Shown here: piece by piece, positions 1 through 6,962 of the stretch | Position numbering within the stretch: position 1 is the stretch's first letter | How the letters are laid out: every line of letters starts with the position of its first letter | NCBI GenBank assembly: GCA_933226995.1 | Contig: CAKOFP010000325.1 | Location: 1-14,021 of the forward strand | Reading direction: 5' to 3' | DNA from: Candidatus Nitrosopolaris rasttigaisensis | GTDB taxonomy: Archaea > Thermoproteota > Nitrososphaeria > Nitrososphaerales > Nitrososphaeraceae | Length of the DNA stretch: 14,021 nucleotides | Position numbers and translations under genes: made by a program | The notes under the pieces: generated by a model | What the model was told of the DNA's origin: nothing | The model's input: the letters and a program-made list of their open reading frames with translations, nothing else | Database searches by the model: none

Positions 1-241
1 ACGCGAAACCAATGTTTCCCACACTACTGCCTATAGAAAGATGAGATGGCTCGTTGAAGAGAAGTTGCTTATAGCTGATAAAATTGAAATAACGGAGGAC
101 GGGAAGAAATCTAGTTTGTTTCGTACATTACTAAAGTCATTTAATGTTAGATATGAATACAATAATGTAGTTATCGAGGCTGAACAGAATGTAGACACCG
201 TAAGAAAAATTACAGAAAAGTTCTTTTCATTAGATGAGTGA
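1..241 (+). CDS. Winged-helix transcriptional regulator, 3' end only
   Basis: The frame is open from the window edge (first full codon at 2) to TGA at 239-241, so the ATG at 41 is internal and the true start lies outside. The visible part reads as a helix-turn-helix, with NVSHTTAYRKMRWLVEE forming the turn and recognition helix. A wing-like stretch follows (KIEITEDGKKSSLFR), then a short beta/alpha tail ending FFSLDE. It is probably a small cytoplasmic DNA-binding protein. It faces the remains of a membrane-protein gene at 274-560, and the same pairing recurs at 13269-14021, where a tail with NVRY and VEAEQN is decayed. This suggests a regulator paired with its membrane-protein neighbour. The DNA-binding reading is moderately sure; targets and ligand are unknown. 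Confidence 0.68.
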   Translation, partial: RETNVSHTTAYRKMRWLVEEKLLIADKIEITEDGKKSSLFRTLLKSFNVRYEYNNVVIEAEQNVDTVRKITEKFFSLDE

Positions 242-273
242 GATGACCTAAATACATAATAGTCAAAAAATGA

Positions 274-560
274 AAATAAGAAGTGTCTAAGCCGCCAACA
301 TCATACTAAAAAAGACCATAGAAAAACATGTATTCCTGAGAAAGAGAAACGTAGGACTTCATACTGCAACCGTGTTTTTTATGCTCATAATCCTTTGTTT
401 AGCTATGCCAAAATAAATGATTCCAAAGAATACTAATTCTGTAACAGAAAGCGATTCAAAGACTCTGTCTGCTAATAAAATTTAGTCAAAAAATCTAACC
501 ACTGATAGCCGGCAGGCATAAATATAAAAATAGAAGGTATTGCAAGCGATTTTCAAATAT
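274..560 (-). pseudogene. Decayed paralogue of the six-helix membrane protein
   Basis: This stretch aligns by eye with the intact minus-strand gene at 12202-12834. On the minus strand it still encodes SMVFFSMML, as in the last helix of that gene. The blocks around 352-420 and 440-540 match its middle third at DNA level, for example the shared AGACTC and CTAATAAA blocks. About 210 bases corresponding to roughly 12318-12528 are missing, which removes the fourth and fifth helices. The frame is broken by stops and shifts, and the 5' end is lost. It lies in the position and orientation, relative to the regulator at 1-241, that the copy at 13546-14021 has to its own decayed regulator. It is a dead copy; the exact edges are uncertain. 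Confidence 0.72.
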
Positions 561-636
561 TGTCCATATCATATATATGCAATTATTAGAAATGAGACAA
601 GTGTTAAATTTATTGCTAAATCACAATAAAAAACCA

Positions 637-645
637 ATTATATTA
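637..645 (+). promoter_or_regulatory. TATA-like box for the ppx-family gene
   Basis: An AT-rich TATA-like stretch (AATTATATT) is centred about 27 bases before the TTG at 669, preceded by an A-rich stretch that could act as a BRE. This spacing puts the transcription start at or next to the start codon and so supports a leaderless mRNA starting with TTG. A second TATA-like stretch at 572-582 is too far upstream for that start. Confidence 0.45.
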
Positions 646-668
646 CTTCTGTCGAGTGTATTTCAGAT

Positions 669-2201
669 TTGAAAGTATCAATCATCGACCTGGGTTTTAA
701 CTCCGCTAAATTAGTGAATTATTATGTTAATCGCAATAACAATTCGTTCAAGGCTTACGAACAGGAAGGAGCGAAAGTTAGACTTGGCCAAGGTCTCCAC
801 CACTCTGGCATCCTCGGCCGCGAGCCCATACAACGTACAATTCATACCTTGAAATTATTCCGTGATATAATCAATTTTCAATGCATAAAGTCTGTATTAT
901 CTATCGCTACGAGTGCGGTAAGGGAAGCAAACAATAAGAATGATTTTCTTCATGAAGTTCTTCAAAACACCGGGTTTCGTTTTAGAGTATTATCCGGAAA
1001 AGAAGAAGCTCTATACTCTTATCTCGGAGCGCTCCAGTCAACATGCATCCCCACCGCTCTCTTTTTCGATTTAGGCGGCGGGAGTTTGGAATTAGTATAC
1101 ACAGAAAATTTCAAGATCAAAAAATTAATTTCTTTACCGATGGGGGCACTAAGAATGTCACAGACCTACAGCGATGCTGGAGGAAGGTTAAGTAAGAAGA
1201 ATTATTCCAGAATGGAGGAACACATAATTAATGCTCTACCTGATAGAAAAGAGCTTGATATCAGCCCTGACACAACACTCGTGGGGGTAGGCGGAACATT
1301 ACGAGCGATGGCAAGATACGATCAACAAACAAAGATGTACCCGCTTGATAAAATTCACAATTATAGGATAGACTTTGACCATATTCGCTCAATCAACAGT
1401 ACATTTCGCAAAATGACTTCATATGAAATTGGCAAGATTGATGCTGTGGGTAGCAATCGAGCAGAAACGATTACTGCTGGCTCAGGTATAATGAAGGTAC
1501 TAATGCAAAAACTTGAATTTGAATATATCTTGGTGAGTGCACAGGGGCTGCGGGAAGGGGTTCTCTCTGCTTTCTTACAATGCTCTAAAGGCTATTACTC
1601 ACAAAATATCAATCAAAATCAAATTCAGAGCCATGTTAAACATTGCTGCAAACCAGAGAAAATTCCAGAATATACTAATGCTCTTGTCAAACCATTATAC
1701 TCTTTAGGATTAATGAAAGAGCGGGAATATGAGATCTTGGCTCATGCTATTAAGCAGGTCTCAGCAATGCCTCCTACCACAAACCTGCACAATCTGTTTT
1801 ATATGATTATTGATGAGGATAACCCGCATCTCAGTCATCGAGAACAGCTGATTTTGGCACTATCAATAATTCGTACGAAGAAAGCAAAGACCGCAAATTG
1901 GCTTTTTGCAAGATACAGCTCTATCATGCAGCCGCAGAATAGAAAATCTATCGAAAAAATTGCAGCCTGTCTTTCACTCTCGGAAATAGTCGAAAGGATT
2001 AAATCGAAAGTCAGATTTGTTAAATGTAGCCAAAAGGAAATTGTATTGACTTTCGTACGATCAAAGAATAACGCTTTTCCTCTAACTCTGATAGAAAGTG
2101 CCTTGAAAAACTTTAAAGAAGCGTTCGATATTCCCGTCACTTATTCTGTCTCTCATACCCCTAGTAGAGTTTTAGCTAAGCAGCAAGTTGTTGATGAGTA
2201 A
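669..2201 (+). CDS. ppx: Exopolyphosphatase / guanosine pentaphosphatase family (Ppx/GppA)
   Basis: Enzymes of this family release phosphate from the ends of polyphosphate chains, or hydrolyse pppGpp; in an archaeon polyphosphate is the likelier substrate. The 510-residue product has the acetate/sugar-kinase fold motifs in order. These are a phosphate-1 loop at about 4-15 (IIDLGFNSAKL, with Phe where Ser is usual), ATSAVREA near 80-87, SGKEEALYSYLGA near 109-121 with the expected catalytic Glu, DLGGGSLEL at 134-142, and GVGGTL near 206-211. The C-terminal 200 residues match the helical HD-like domain of long Ppx proteins, whose usual length is about 500-515. The TTG start fits the TATA box at 637-645. 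The 3' end overlaps the next gene by 8 bases. The family call is secure; Ppx versus GppA activity is inferred. Confidence 0.9.
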   Translation: MKVSIIDLGFNSAKLVNYYVNRNNNSFKAYEQEGAKVRLGQGLHHSGILGREPIQRTIHTLKLFRDIINFQCIKSVLSIATSAVREANNKNDFLHEVLQNTGFRFRVLSGKEEALYSYLGALQSTCIPTALFFDLGGGSLELVYTENFKIKKLISLPMGALRMSQTYSDAGGRLSKKNYSRMEEHIINALPDRKELDISPDTTLVGVGGTLRAMARYDQQTKMYPLDKIHNYRIDFDHIRSINSTFRKMTSYEIGKIDAVGSNRAETITAGSGIMKVLMQKLEFEYILVSAQGLREGVLSAFLQCSKGYYSQNINQNQIQSHVKHCCKPEKIPEYTNALVKPLYSLGLMKEREYEILAHAIKQVSAMPPTTNLHNLFYMIIDEDNPHLSHREQLILALSIIRTKKAKTANWLFARYSSIMQPQNRKSIEKIAACLSLSEIVERIKSKVRFVKCSQKEIVLTFVRSKNNAFPLTLIESALKNFKEAFDIPVTYSVSHTPSRVLAKQQVVDE

Positions 2202-2922
2202 GAGAGTCGAAGAAAAGATGAAAAGAGTGCTGCAAAGTAAGAAATTGGAGACGAAAGGAAAACTGGTCGTGGTTGAAGGTATCGACGGATCGGGAAAATC
2301 TACACAGATTCGTTTACTTGAAAAGTGGCTAAGATTTAGGGGTGTGCAAGTTTTTTTGACTGAGTGGAACTCATCTGACTTGGTCAAACAAATTACATCC
2401 AAAGGCAAGAAGAAAGGCACACTCACGCCGACGACGTTTTGTTTGCTACATGCAACTGACTTTGCGGATAGATATGAGAGAAATATCTTCCCTTTGGTTC
2501 AGGCAGGGTATATAGTATTGGCAGATAGATATGTATACACTGCTTACGCTAGAGATATAGTTAGAGGCTGCGACCCTAGATGGGTTCGTGAAGTTTATGA
2601 CTTTGCAATAAAGCCGGACCTCGTCTTTTATTTCAGAGTGCCTATTGACGTTGCAAGTGAACGAATACTAGCCGGCAGGCCTAAGTTAAAGTACTATGAG
2701 GCTGGTATGGATTTGAACTTGAGTAATGATCTTTATGAAAGCTACAGAATCTTCCAAAGCCGAATTATCGATCAATATGAATCTATGATCCAGTCAGAAA
2801 GGTTTTTGCCTATAGACGGTACCTCCGGTATTGAAGAACAACAACAATTAGTAAGAAAAAAAATTGCGGAAATAATTCCACAAGAAAAAGAACCAATACG
2901 TATAGTAAAAAACAGGTGTTGA
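2194..2922 (+). CDS. Thymidylate-kinase-like P-loop kinase, copy 1
   Basis: The 242-residue soluble protein has the fold and motif order of dTMP kinase, which phosphorylates dTMP with ATP. It has an intact Walker A at 29-37 (GIDGSGKST), then LLHATDFADRYE at 84-95 with the Arg usual for nucleotide contact. ADRY follows at 110-113 and PDLVFYFRV at 141-149. The TREPGG-type motif usual after the P-loop is replaced by TEWNSSDLV, so the substrate may not be dTMP. ATG at 2194 was chosen; TTG at 2188 is in frame, and a later Met nine residues in is also possible. The start overlaps the ppx-family stop, indicating an operon, and a diverged paralogue follows 3 bases after its stop. The superfamily is sure; the substrate is not. 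Confidence 0.82.
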   Translation: MSKRVEEKMKRVLQSKKLETKGKLVVVEGIDGSGKSTQIRLLEKWLRFRGVQVFLTEWNSSDLVKQITSKGKKKGTLTPTTFCLLHATDFADRYERNIFPLVQAGYIVLADRYVYTAYARDIVRGCDPRWVREVYDFAIKPDLVFYFRVPIDVASERILAGRPKLKYYEAGMDLNLSNDLYESYRIFQSRIIDQYESMIQSERFLPIDGTSGIEEQQQLVRKKIAEIIPQEKEPIRIVKNRC

Positions 2923-2925
2923 AAG

Positions 2926-3714
2926 ATGCGTAATTTACAGCAATTAAGACGGACCAATGACAGGCAGATAGAGTACTATGGTAAGGGTCTGCCGTATTTG
3001 GACGAAACGAGGATTAAAGGCCGACTCATTGTTATAGAAGGACCTGACGCATCAGGTAGAAGTACTCAAATTATAAGGATAACTTCTAAACTTGAAGCAG
3101 ACGGTCATGCTGTTCTAAATACGGGCCTGAGGAGATCGGAACTAATAAGTCAAGGGATACTTGAAGCCAAAAGAAATTTTGTTTTAGGAAAAAGAACTAT
3201 TAGCCTTTTTTATGCTGCTGATTTTGCTGATCAACTGGAGAATAAGATAATTCCTGCCCTGCGTTCAGGTTACATAGTTCTCGCTGATAGGTATATCTAT
3301 ACACTCATGGCGAGGGATGCAGTTAGAGGAATTAGCATTAGGTGGTCTCACAATCTATTTGGTTTTTCCATTAAACCAGATCTTGTATTTTATCTAGATG
3401 TAGATCCCAAGGAGCTAGTACATAGAGTTTTCCAAAAAAAAGCATCGCTAGATTATTACGAGTCAGGAGCAGACCTTGGGCTTTCTGATAATATGTTTGA
3501 ATCATTCCTGATCTATCAGCGCTTGGTCGCAAGGGAATTTCGCAAAATGCAAAAAAGATATGGTCTTGTGTTCATAAACGGAAATAGATCTATAGAAGAG
3601 ATAGGCACAGAATTGCAAAAAAAAATTGATGACTTTGTGAATTTTCGCAGTTTGGCTGATACTAATGAATTAGAGCTTGTTGGACGTAAGATTCTGCCTG
3701 GACGTAAGCAGTAG
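2926..3714 (+). CDS. Thymidylate-kinase-like P-loop protein, copy 2, altered Walker A
   Basis: The 262-residue product is a clear paralogue of the preceding gene, sharing AADFAD, GYIVLADRYIYT, the MARD and AVRG blocks, and KPDLVFYLDV. It differs at key places. The Walker A at 39-47 is GPDASGRST, with Arg45 in place of the catalytic Lys. The nucleotide-contact Arg of ADR is Gln103 (ADQLE). The TREPGG motif is absent, with TGLRRSEL in its place. It also has about 30 extra N-terminal residues and a basic tail ending GRKQ. The ATG is preceded by AGGTG at 2914-2918 and lies 3 bases after the previous stop, so the two genes are co-transcribed. It may be a weak kinase or a non-catalytic partner of copy 1; both ideas are inference. 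Confidence 0.8.
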   Translation: MRNLQQLRRTNDRQIEYYGKGLPYLDETRIKGRLIVIEGPDASGRSTQIIRITSKLEADGHAVLNTGLRRSELISQGILEAKRNFVLGKRTISLFYAADFADQLENKIIPALRSGYIVLADRYIYTLMARDAVRGISIRWSHNLFGFSIKPDLVFYLDVDPKELVHRVFQKKASLDYYESGADLGLSDNMFESFLIYQRLVAREFRKMQKRYGLVFINGNRSIEEIGTELQKKIDDFVNFRSLADTNELELVGRKILPGRKQ

Positions 3715-3731
3715 TTGAATCAAACATAATG

Positions 3732-4112
3732 GTTCCATTAGATTCGAGAAGCGAAGCAGTCATTCATTAGGAATTCCACAGAGGAATATTACGCTATTTA
3801 TAGTTCTAAAGAGCGCAAAAAGTGGGATGCTAACGGGTATAATCTTGGCTATTTCTAGAATAGCTGGAGAAACGGCTCCTCTTATCATGACGATGCTGGA
3901 CCGGGCCTATTTTTTACCAGCATGACAGGTCAAGTTGATGCACTTCCTTTAAGGATCTGGAGGCTAGCATCACAACCTTATGAATCTGCTCAGGCATCTG
4001 GGTGGGCGCTGCACTTGTTCTGATACTCCTAGTCCTCAGCATGAGGCGACTATATTGTCTATGTTATCTATATATGCAACAAATAATTATCACGTTGGAG
4101 AAATATAAATAG
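3732..4112 (+). pseudogene. pstA: Decayed 3' part of pstA, phosphate ABC transporter permease
   Basis: No single frame is intact, but joined frames read as the C-terminal third of a PstA permease. From 3758 the frame gives SHSLGIP, then VLKSAKSGMLTGIILAIS and RIAGETAPLIMTML, the PstA membrane-loop signature, and stops at 3923. A one-base slip near 3897 moves to the frame FFTSMTGQVDALPLRIW then QPYESAQASGWA. A second slip near 4007 gives ALVLILLVLSMRR, which runs to TAG at 4110-4112, just before pstB. Near 3732-3757 the VP and IREA parts of the upstream loop are also out of frame. The 5' two thirds are missing. The pstA-pstB order is normal for pst operons. Membrane permease function is lost. 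Confidence 0.85.
4069..4100 (+). promoter_or_regulatory. Possible promoter and ribosome site for pstB
   Basis: TATATATGCAA at 4069-4079 could be a TATA box within the tail of the pstA remnant. Transcription would then start near 4095-4105. GGAG at 4097-4100 lies 15 bases before the TTG of pstB, rather far for a ribosome site. The same 11 bases occur at 572-582 upstream of the ppx-family gene. The evidence is position only. Confidence 0.3.
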
Positions 4113-4115
4113 CAT

Positions 4116-4952
4116 TTGAGTAACGAGGAGGAACTTGCTAGAGTAGTCTTTAGCCAGGGCTCTGAGAATGCTTTGAAGGAAGAGCAAAAGGAGCAAACTT
4201 ACAAGGTCTCTATTAAGAAACTTGAAGCATGGTTCGGAACTAAACAAGCGTTAAAAGACATTAGCTTGGATGTTAAGGAGAATACTATTACTGCTATTAT
4301 AGGACCTTCAGGTTGTGGTAAGACTACACTTATTCGATGTCTGAATCGCATGCATGAGATGACTCCGAGCTCACGCTCAAGGGGTCAAGTTATTATTGAC
4401 GGTATTGATATTTATGACCGAAATATAGATCCTGTGATTATTAAAAGACGTATTGGAATGGTCTTTCAGAAGCCAAATCCATTTCCTACCATGAGCATTT
4501 ATGATAATGTTGCGGCAGGACTAAAGCTTAACGGTGTCAAAGATAGGCAGCTTATTGATGAAATTGTTAAAGAAAGTCTCCAGGGGGCTGGCATATGGGA
4601 GGAAGTAAAAAATGAACTCGACAAGCCGGGTATGGGGTTATCGGGTGGTCAGCAACAGCGTTTATGCATTGCGAGGGCACTTGCTATGCAACCAGAAGTC
4701 CTACTAATGGACGAACCTACGTCCGCGTTGGACCCAATGGCATCTACTAAAATTGAAGAACTTGTTCATGATTTGAAACAAGAATTAACAATAATTATTG
4801 TGACACATAACATGCAACAGGCCGCCCGAGTGTCTGACTATACTGCTTTTATGTATCTTGGGGCGCTAGTAGAATATGGTCCAACGAAGAAGATATTTGA
4901 GAATCCTGAAAAAGAGCTCACAGAACGCTATATATCTGGTAAATTTGGCTAG
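4116..4952 (+). CDS. pstB: PstB, phosphate ABC transporter ATP-binding protein
   Basis: PstB is the cytoplasmic ATPase that drives phosphate import through PstC and PstA. The 278-residue product has Walker A at 63-71 (GPSGCGKTT), Q-loop VFQKPNPFP near 116-124, ABC signature LSGGQQQR at 175-182, Walker B VLLMDEP at 195-201, D-loop SALD and switch His in VTHNMQQA. LNRMHEM and KPNPFPMS-like stretches are typical of PstB. TTG was taken as start because TAG lies two codons upstream in frame and there is no other good start before the domain. The first 29 residues are a charged extension. Its permease partner just upstream is decayed, so it must work with permeases encoded elsewhere or be on the way to loss. 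The call itself is secure. Confidence 0.93.
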   Translation: MSNEEELARVVFSQGSENALKEEQKEQTYKVSIKKLEAWFGTKQALKDISLDVKENTITAIIGPSGCGKTTLIRCLNRMHEMTPSSRSRGQVIIDGIDIYDRNIDPVIIKRRIGMVFQKPNPFPTMSIYDNVAAGLKLNGVKDRQLIDEIVKESLQGAGIWEEVKNELDKPGMGLSGGQQQRLCIARALAMQPEVLLMDEPTSALDPMASTKIEELVHDLKQELTIIIVTHNMQQAARVSDYTAFMYLGALVEYGPTKKIFENPEKELTERYISGKFG

Positions 4953-4976
4953 AATATCTAATTTGGTTAGGCATCA

Positions 4977-4984
4977 TTTTTTTT
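4977..4984 (+). terminator. T-tract between pstB and phoU
   Basis: Eight Ts in a row lie 25 bases after the pstB stop, and the last two belong to the TTG start of phoU. Archaeal polymerase stops at T-rich tracts without a hairpin, so some transcripts could end here, giving more pstB than phoU mRNA. No hairpin is seen. It is suggestive only. Confidence 0.28.
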
Positions 4985-5636
4985 GACTAGACTGTTGGAT
5001 CTCGGTATTGACCGTATCCGGAATATCATAATGGATATGGCAAGATTATCTGAGCAATCAGTGTTCACATCCATTGACTCTTATGACAAAGGAACCAATG
5101 TAAAAAAACAAATATTTGAGTGGTCAGAAAAGCTTCGTGTTCTACAAGATGAAACAGCCGACCTCGCAATTGAATTAATTGCACGCTACCAACCTGTCGC
5201 CACCGATCTGCGGTTTATTAGGTCCTGCATGGAAATTGCGTACGGGTTTTCTCGATTTGGACGCTATGCATATGACATTGTAGAGGTACTTGAAACAATA
5301 GGTTATATCAATGACTGCGATAAGACTGCTGTTCTGGGAATGGCGAGTACTGTGAGAGAAATGATCTTGCTCAGCGTGGAAGCACTTCAATTACGAGACA
5401 AAAATGCATCTGCTAAACTCTATGAAATGGATGATACGGTTGACGCTTTATACAGAAAATATTTGCGTGAGGTTATTACTCCGCAAAACGATCAAGACAA
5501 AAAGGACATGAATCCTCGTTGTTATATCTCTGCCTTACTAATATTGAGGTATTTGGAGCGAATTTCAGACCATGCCTGCTATATTAGCGACTCCATTCAT
5601 TATATCATGACAGGAAGGTCAAGTCCAAGACGTTAA
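4983..5636 (+). CDS. phoU: PhoU-family phosphate signalling protein
   Basis: PhoU proteins are cytoplasmic helical bundles that restrain Pst import and pass on phosphate status. The 217-residue product has the usual length and two three-helix repeats. The first contains DETADLAIELIARYQPVATDLR (split by the usual QPVA-DLR turn) near 56-77. The second contains RYLERISDHACYISDSI near 188-204, which keeps the ER-x-x-DHA metal-binding pattern. In the first repeat the matching place reads SRFGRYA, so the usual acidic and His residues are lost there. TTG at 4983 is the first start after an in-frame TAG at 4968. It lies 30 bases after pstB. A second PhoU-domain gene follows 82 bases later. Confidence 0.88.
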   Translation: MTRLLDLGIDRIRNIIMDMARLSEQSVFTSIDSYDKGTNVKKQIFEWSEKLRVLQDETADLAIELIARYQPVATDLRFIRSCMEIAYGFSRFGRYAYDIVEVLETIGYINDCDKTAVLGMASTVREMILLSVEALQLRDKNASAKLYEMDDTVDALYRKYLREVITPQNDQDKKDMNPRCYISALLILRYLERISDHACYISDSIHYIMTGRSSPRR

Positions 5637-5670
5637 CTATATAGTATATTGTTTCGTATATAGCGGTATA

Positions 5671-5697
5671 TGATTAATTATCATAATATGTTTATTT
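5671..5697 (+). promoter_or_regulatory. TATA box and imperfect dyad before the AbrB-PhoU gene
   Basis: TTTATTT near 5691-5697 lies about 26 bases before the TTG at 5719, the right spacing for a leaderless mRNA. Just upstream is an imperfect dyad, TGATTAATTATCA at 5671-5683, in a very AT-rich stretch that also has two TATAT repeats at about 5658-5672. A DNA-binding AbrB-type product could act here on its own gene. That is inference. Confidence 0.35.
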
Positions 5698-5718
5698 GAG
5701 CAACCTTCTACAAGAAGC

Positions 5719-6819
5719 TTGTTGAGTCGGCTATCTGAAGAAAATGAAGTACGTAAGATACAGTTCACAGGTCGATCTACATACATTTTGTCCTTGCCAA
5801 AAAGATGGATGAATGAGATGCATCTTAAACCTGGTGATCCTGTAACAATAATTCGTGAACCCAATAATTCCTTGTCCATAGTCCCTAATGCCGTAAGGAG
5901 TCCTAGTTCAAATAACGAAGTAACTGCACTAATGCTGCAGGATGAAAGCGGCAATTCTTTAAAACGCAAGGTTGTGTCGATGTATTTGGCAGGATATAAT
6001 ATTATGCACCTGAAATCAAAGAGTGGAAGAATAAATTCTTCTCAGCGTGATGCGGTGAGAGAACTGGTGCGAAGAAACTTGGTAGGAACAGAAATAATTG
6101 CTGATGCATCTGATTTAATCACGATCCAGGTTTTGCTCAATTTGCCAGAACTTTCAGTCAATACTGCTGTCCGCAGAATGTTTTTGATTTCAACTGCTAT
6201 GCATAAAGATGCAATGGCTTCTCTGGCTGAACAAAGTTATGATCTAGCAAGAACAATACTAAAATCAGATGATGAAGTAGATAGATTTAGTCTATACATA
6301 CTGCGAAACCTCGTAATGGCAACAAAGAACGAGAGGATGCTTCAAGAAATAGGATTAAGGGGCCCCTCTGACAGTTTGAGTTATCGTGTCGCAGTACGAA
6401 GTATCGAGCGTGTGGCCGACCACGCTGCCGGTATTGCAGATAAATGCCTCAATATAACGGAGAAGATTTCAAAAGAAGTATTTCAAAAACTAGATAAGAT
6501 GAGTAGGATATCGCTAGCACTACTTAATGACTCGGTCGAGGCTTTTCTACGAAGAGACTATTATCTGGCTGATAGCATTGTAGATAAAACAGAAGGCATA
6601 CGTTCGTTGGAAAATGAGATAATTTTATTTCTTGACAAAGAAACGACTTCTTCCTCAACCCTGCATCAATCTACAAATGTCTATATCAAGCTAATTTTAG
6701 AGGACATACGAAGAACTGCTGAACATGCAAGCGATATAGCAGAAGCAGCTATGAATGAGACGGTGAGTGAAGTAATCGAAAAAATACCCAGTCATGAGAG
6801 GAAATTGGTTGCTCAATGA
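5719..6819 (+). CDS. AbrB-PhoU fusion, phosphate uptake regulator
   Basis: The 366-residue product begins with a SpoVT/AbrB-like swapped-hairpin DNA-binding domain at about 11-57 (VRKIQFTGRSTYILSLPKRW, then LKPGDPV and SLSIVPN). PhoU-like helical repeats follow. RSIERVADHAAGIADKC and DIRRTAEHASDIAEAAMN keep the E/D-R-x-x-(D/E)-H-A pattern of the metal-binding helices. This domain order is known in archaea, where it is annotated as a phosphate uptake regulator. It presumably senses phosphate state through the PhoU part and binds DNA with the AbrB part. TTG at 5719 is followed by a second TTG, and either could be used. It stands after pstB and phoU with its own TATA-like box and ends convergently with the HIT gene. 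Confidence 0.87.
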   Translation: MLSRLSEENEVRKIQFTGRSTYILSLPKRWMNEMHLKPGDPVTIIREPNNSLSIVPNAVRSPSSNNEVTALMLQDESGNSLKRKVVSMYLAGYNIMHLKSKSGRINSSQRDAVRELVRRNLVGTEIIADASDLITIQVLLNLPELSVNTAVRRMFLISTAMHKDAMASLAEQSYDLARTILKSDDEVDRFSLYILRNLVMATKNERMLQEIGLRGPSDSLSYRVAVRSIERVADHAAGIADKCLNITEKISKEVFQKLDKMSRISLALLNDSVEAFLRRDYYLADSIVDKTEGIRSLENEIILFLDKETTSSSTLHQSTNVYIKLILEDIRRTAEHASDIAEAAMNETVSEVIEKIPSHERKLVAQ

Positions 6820-6962
6820 TCCATCCGCCATATTACATAACTTTGTAGAGATGAATCCACCTTTCGTAAGGTATAAACAATCAAATTAAACAATAACCAG
6901 TCCATGCATCAGCACTTTGTTCCGTAGTAGGGCGCAGAATAAATAAATGCTATGAATTTGAG

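Noticed and set aside
1835..2140. Open minus-strand frame inside the ppx-family gene
   Set aside because: It lies wholly within a well-supported gene and shows no motif or promoter.
2172..2426. Minus-strand frame rich in Ser, Phe and Leu across the ppx/kinase junction
   Set aside because: It is the antisense shadow of two supported genes; the membrane-like make-up follows from reading A-rich coding DNA backwards.
500..2680. Shared AGCCGGCAGGC at about 507-517 and 2672-2682
   Set aside because: It is one short match inside a pseudogene and inside a coding region with no common context; probably chance.
5637..5969. Minus-strand frame of 110 codons at the start of the AbrB-PhoU gene
   Set aside because: Most of it is antisense to the AbrB domain, and it gives no family signature.
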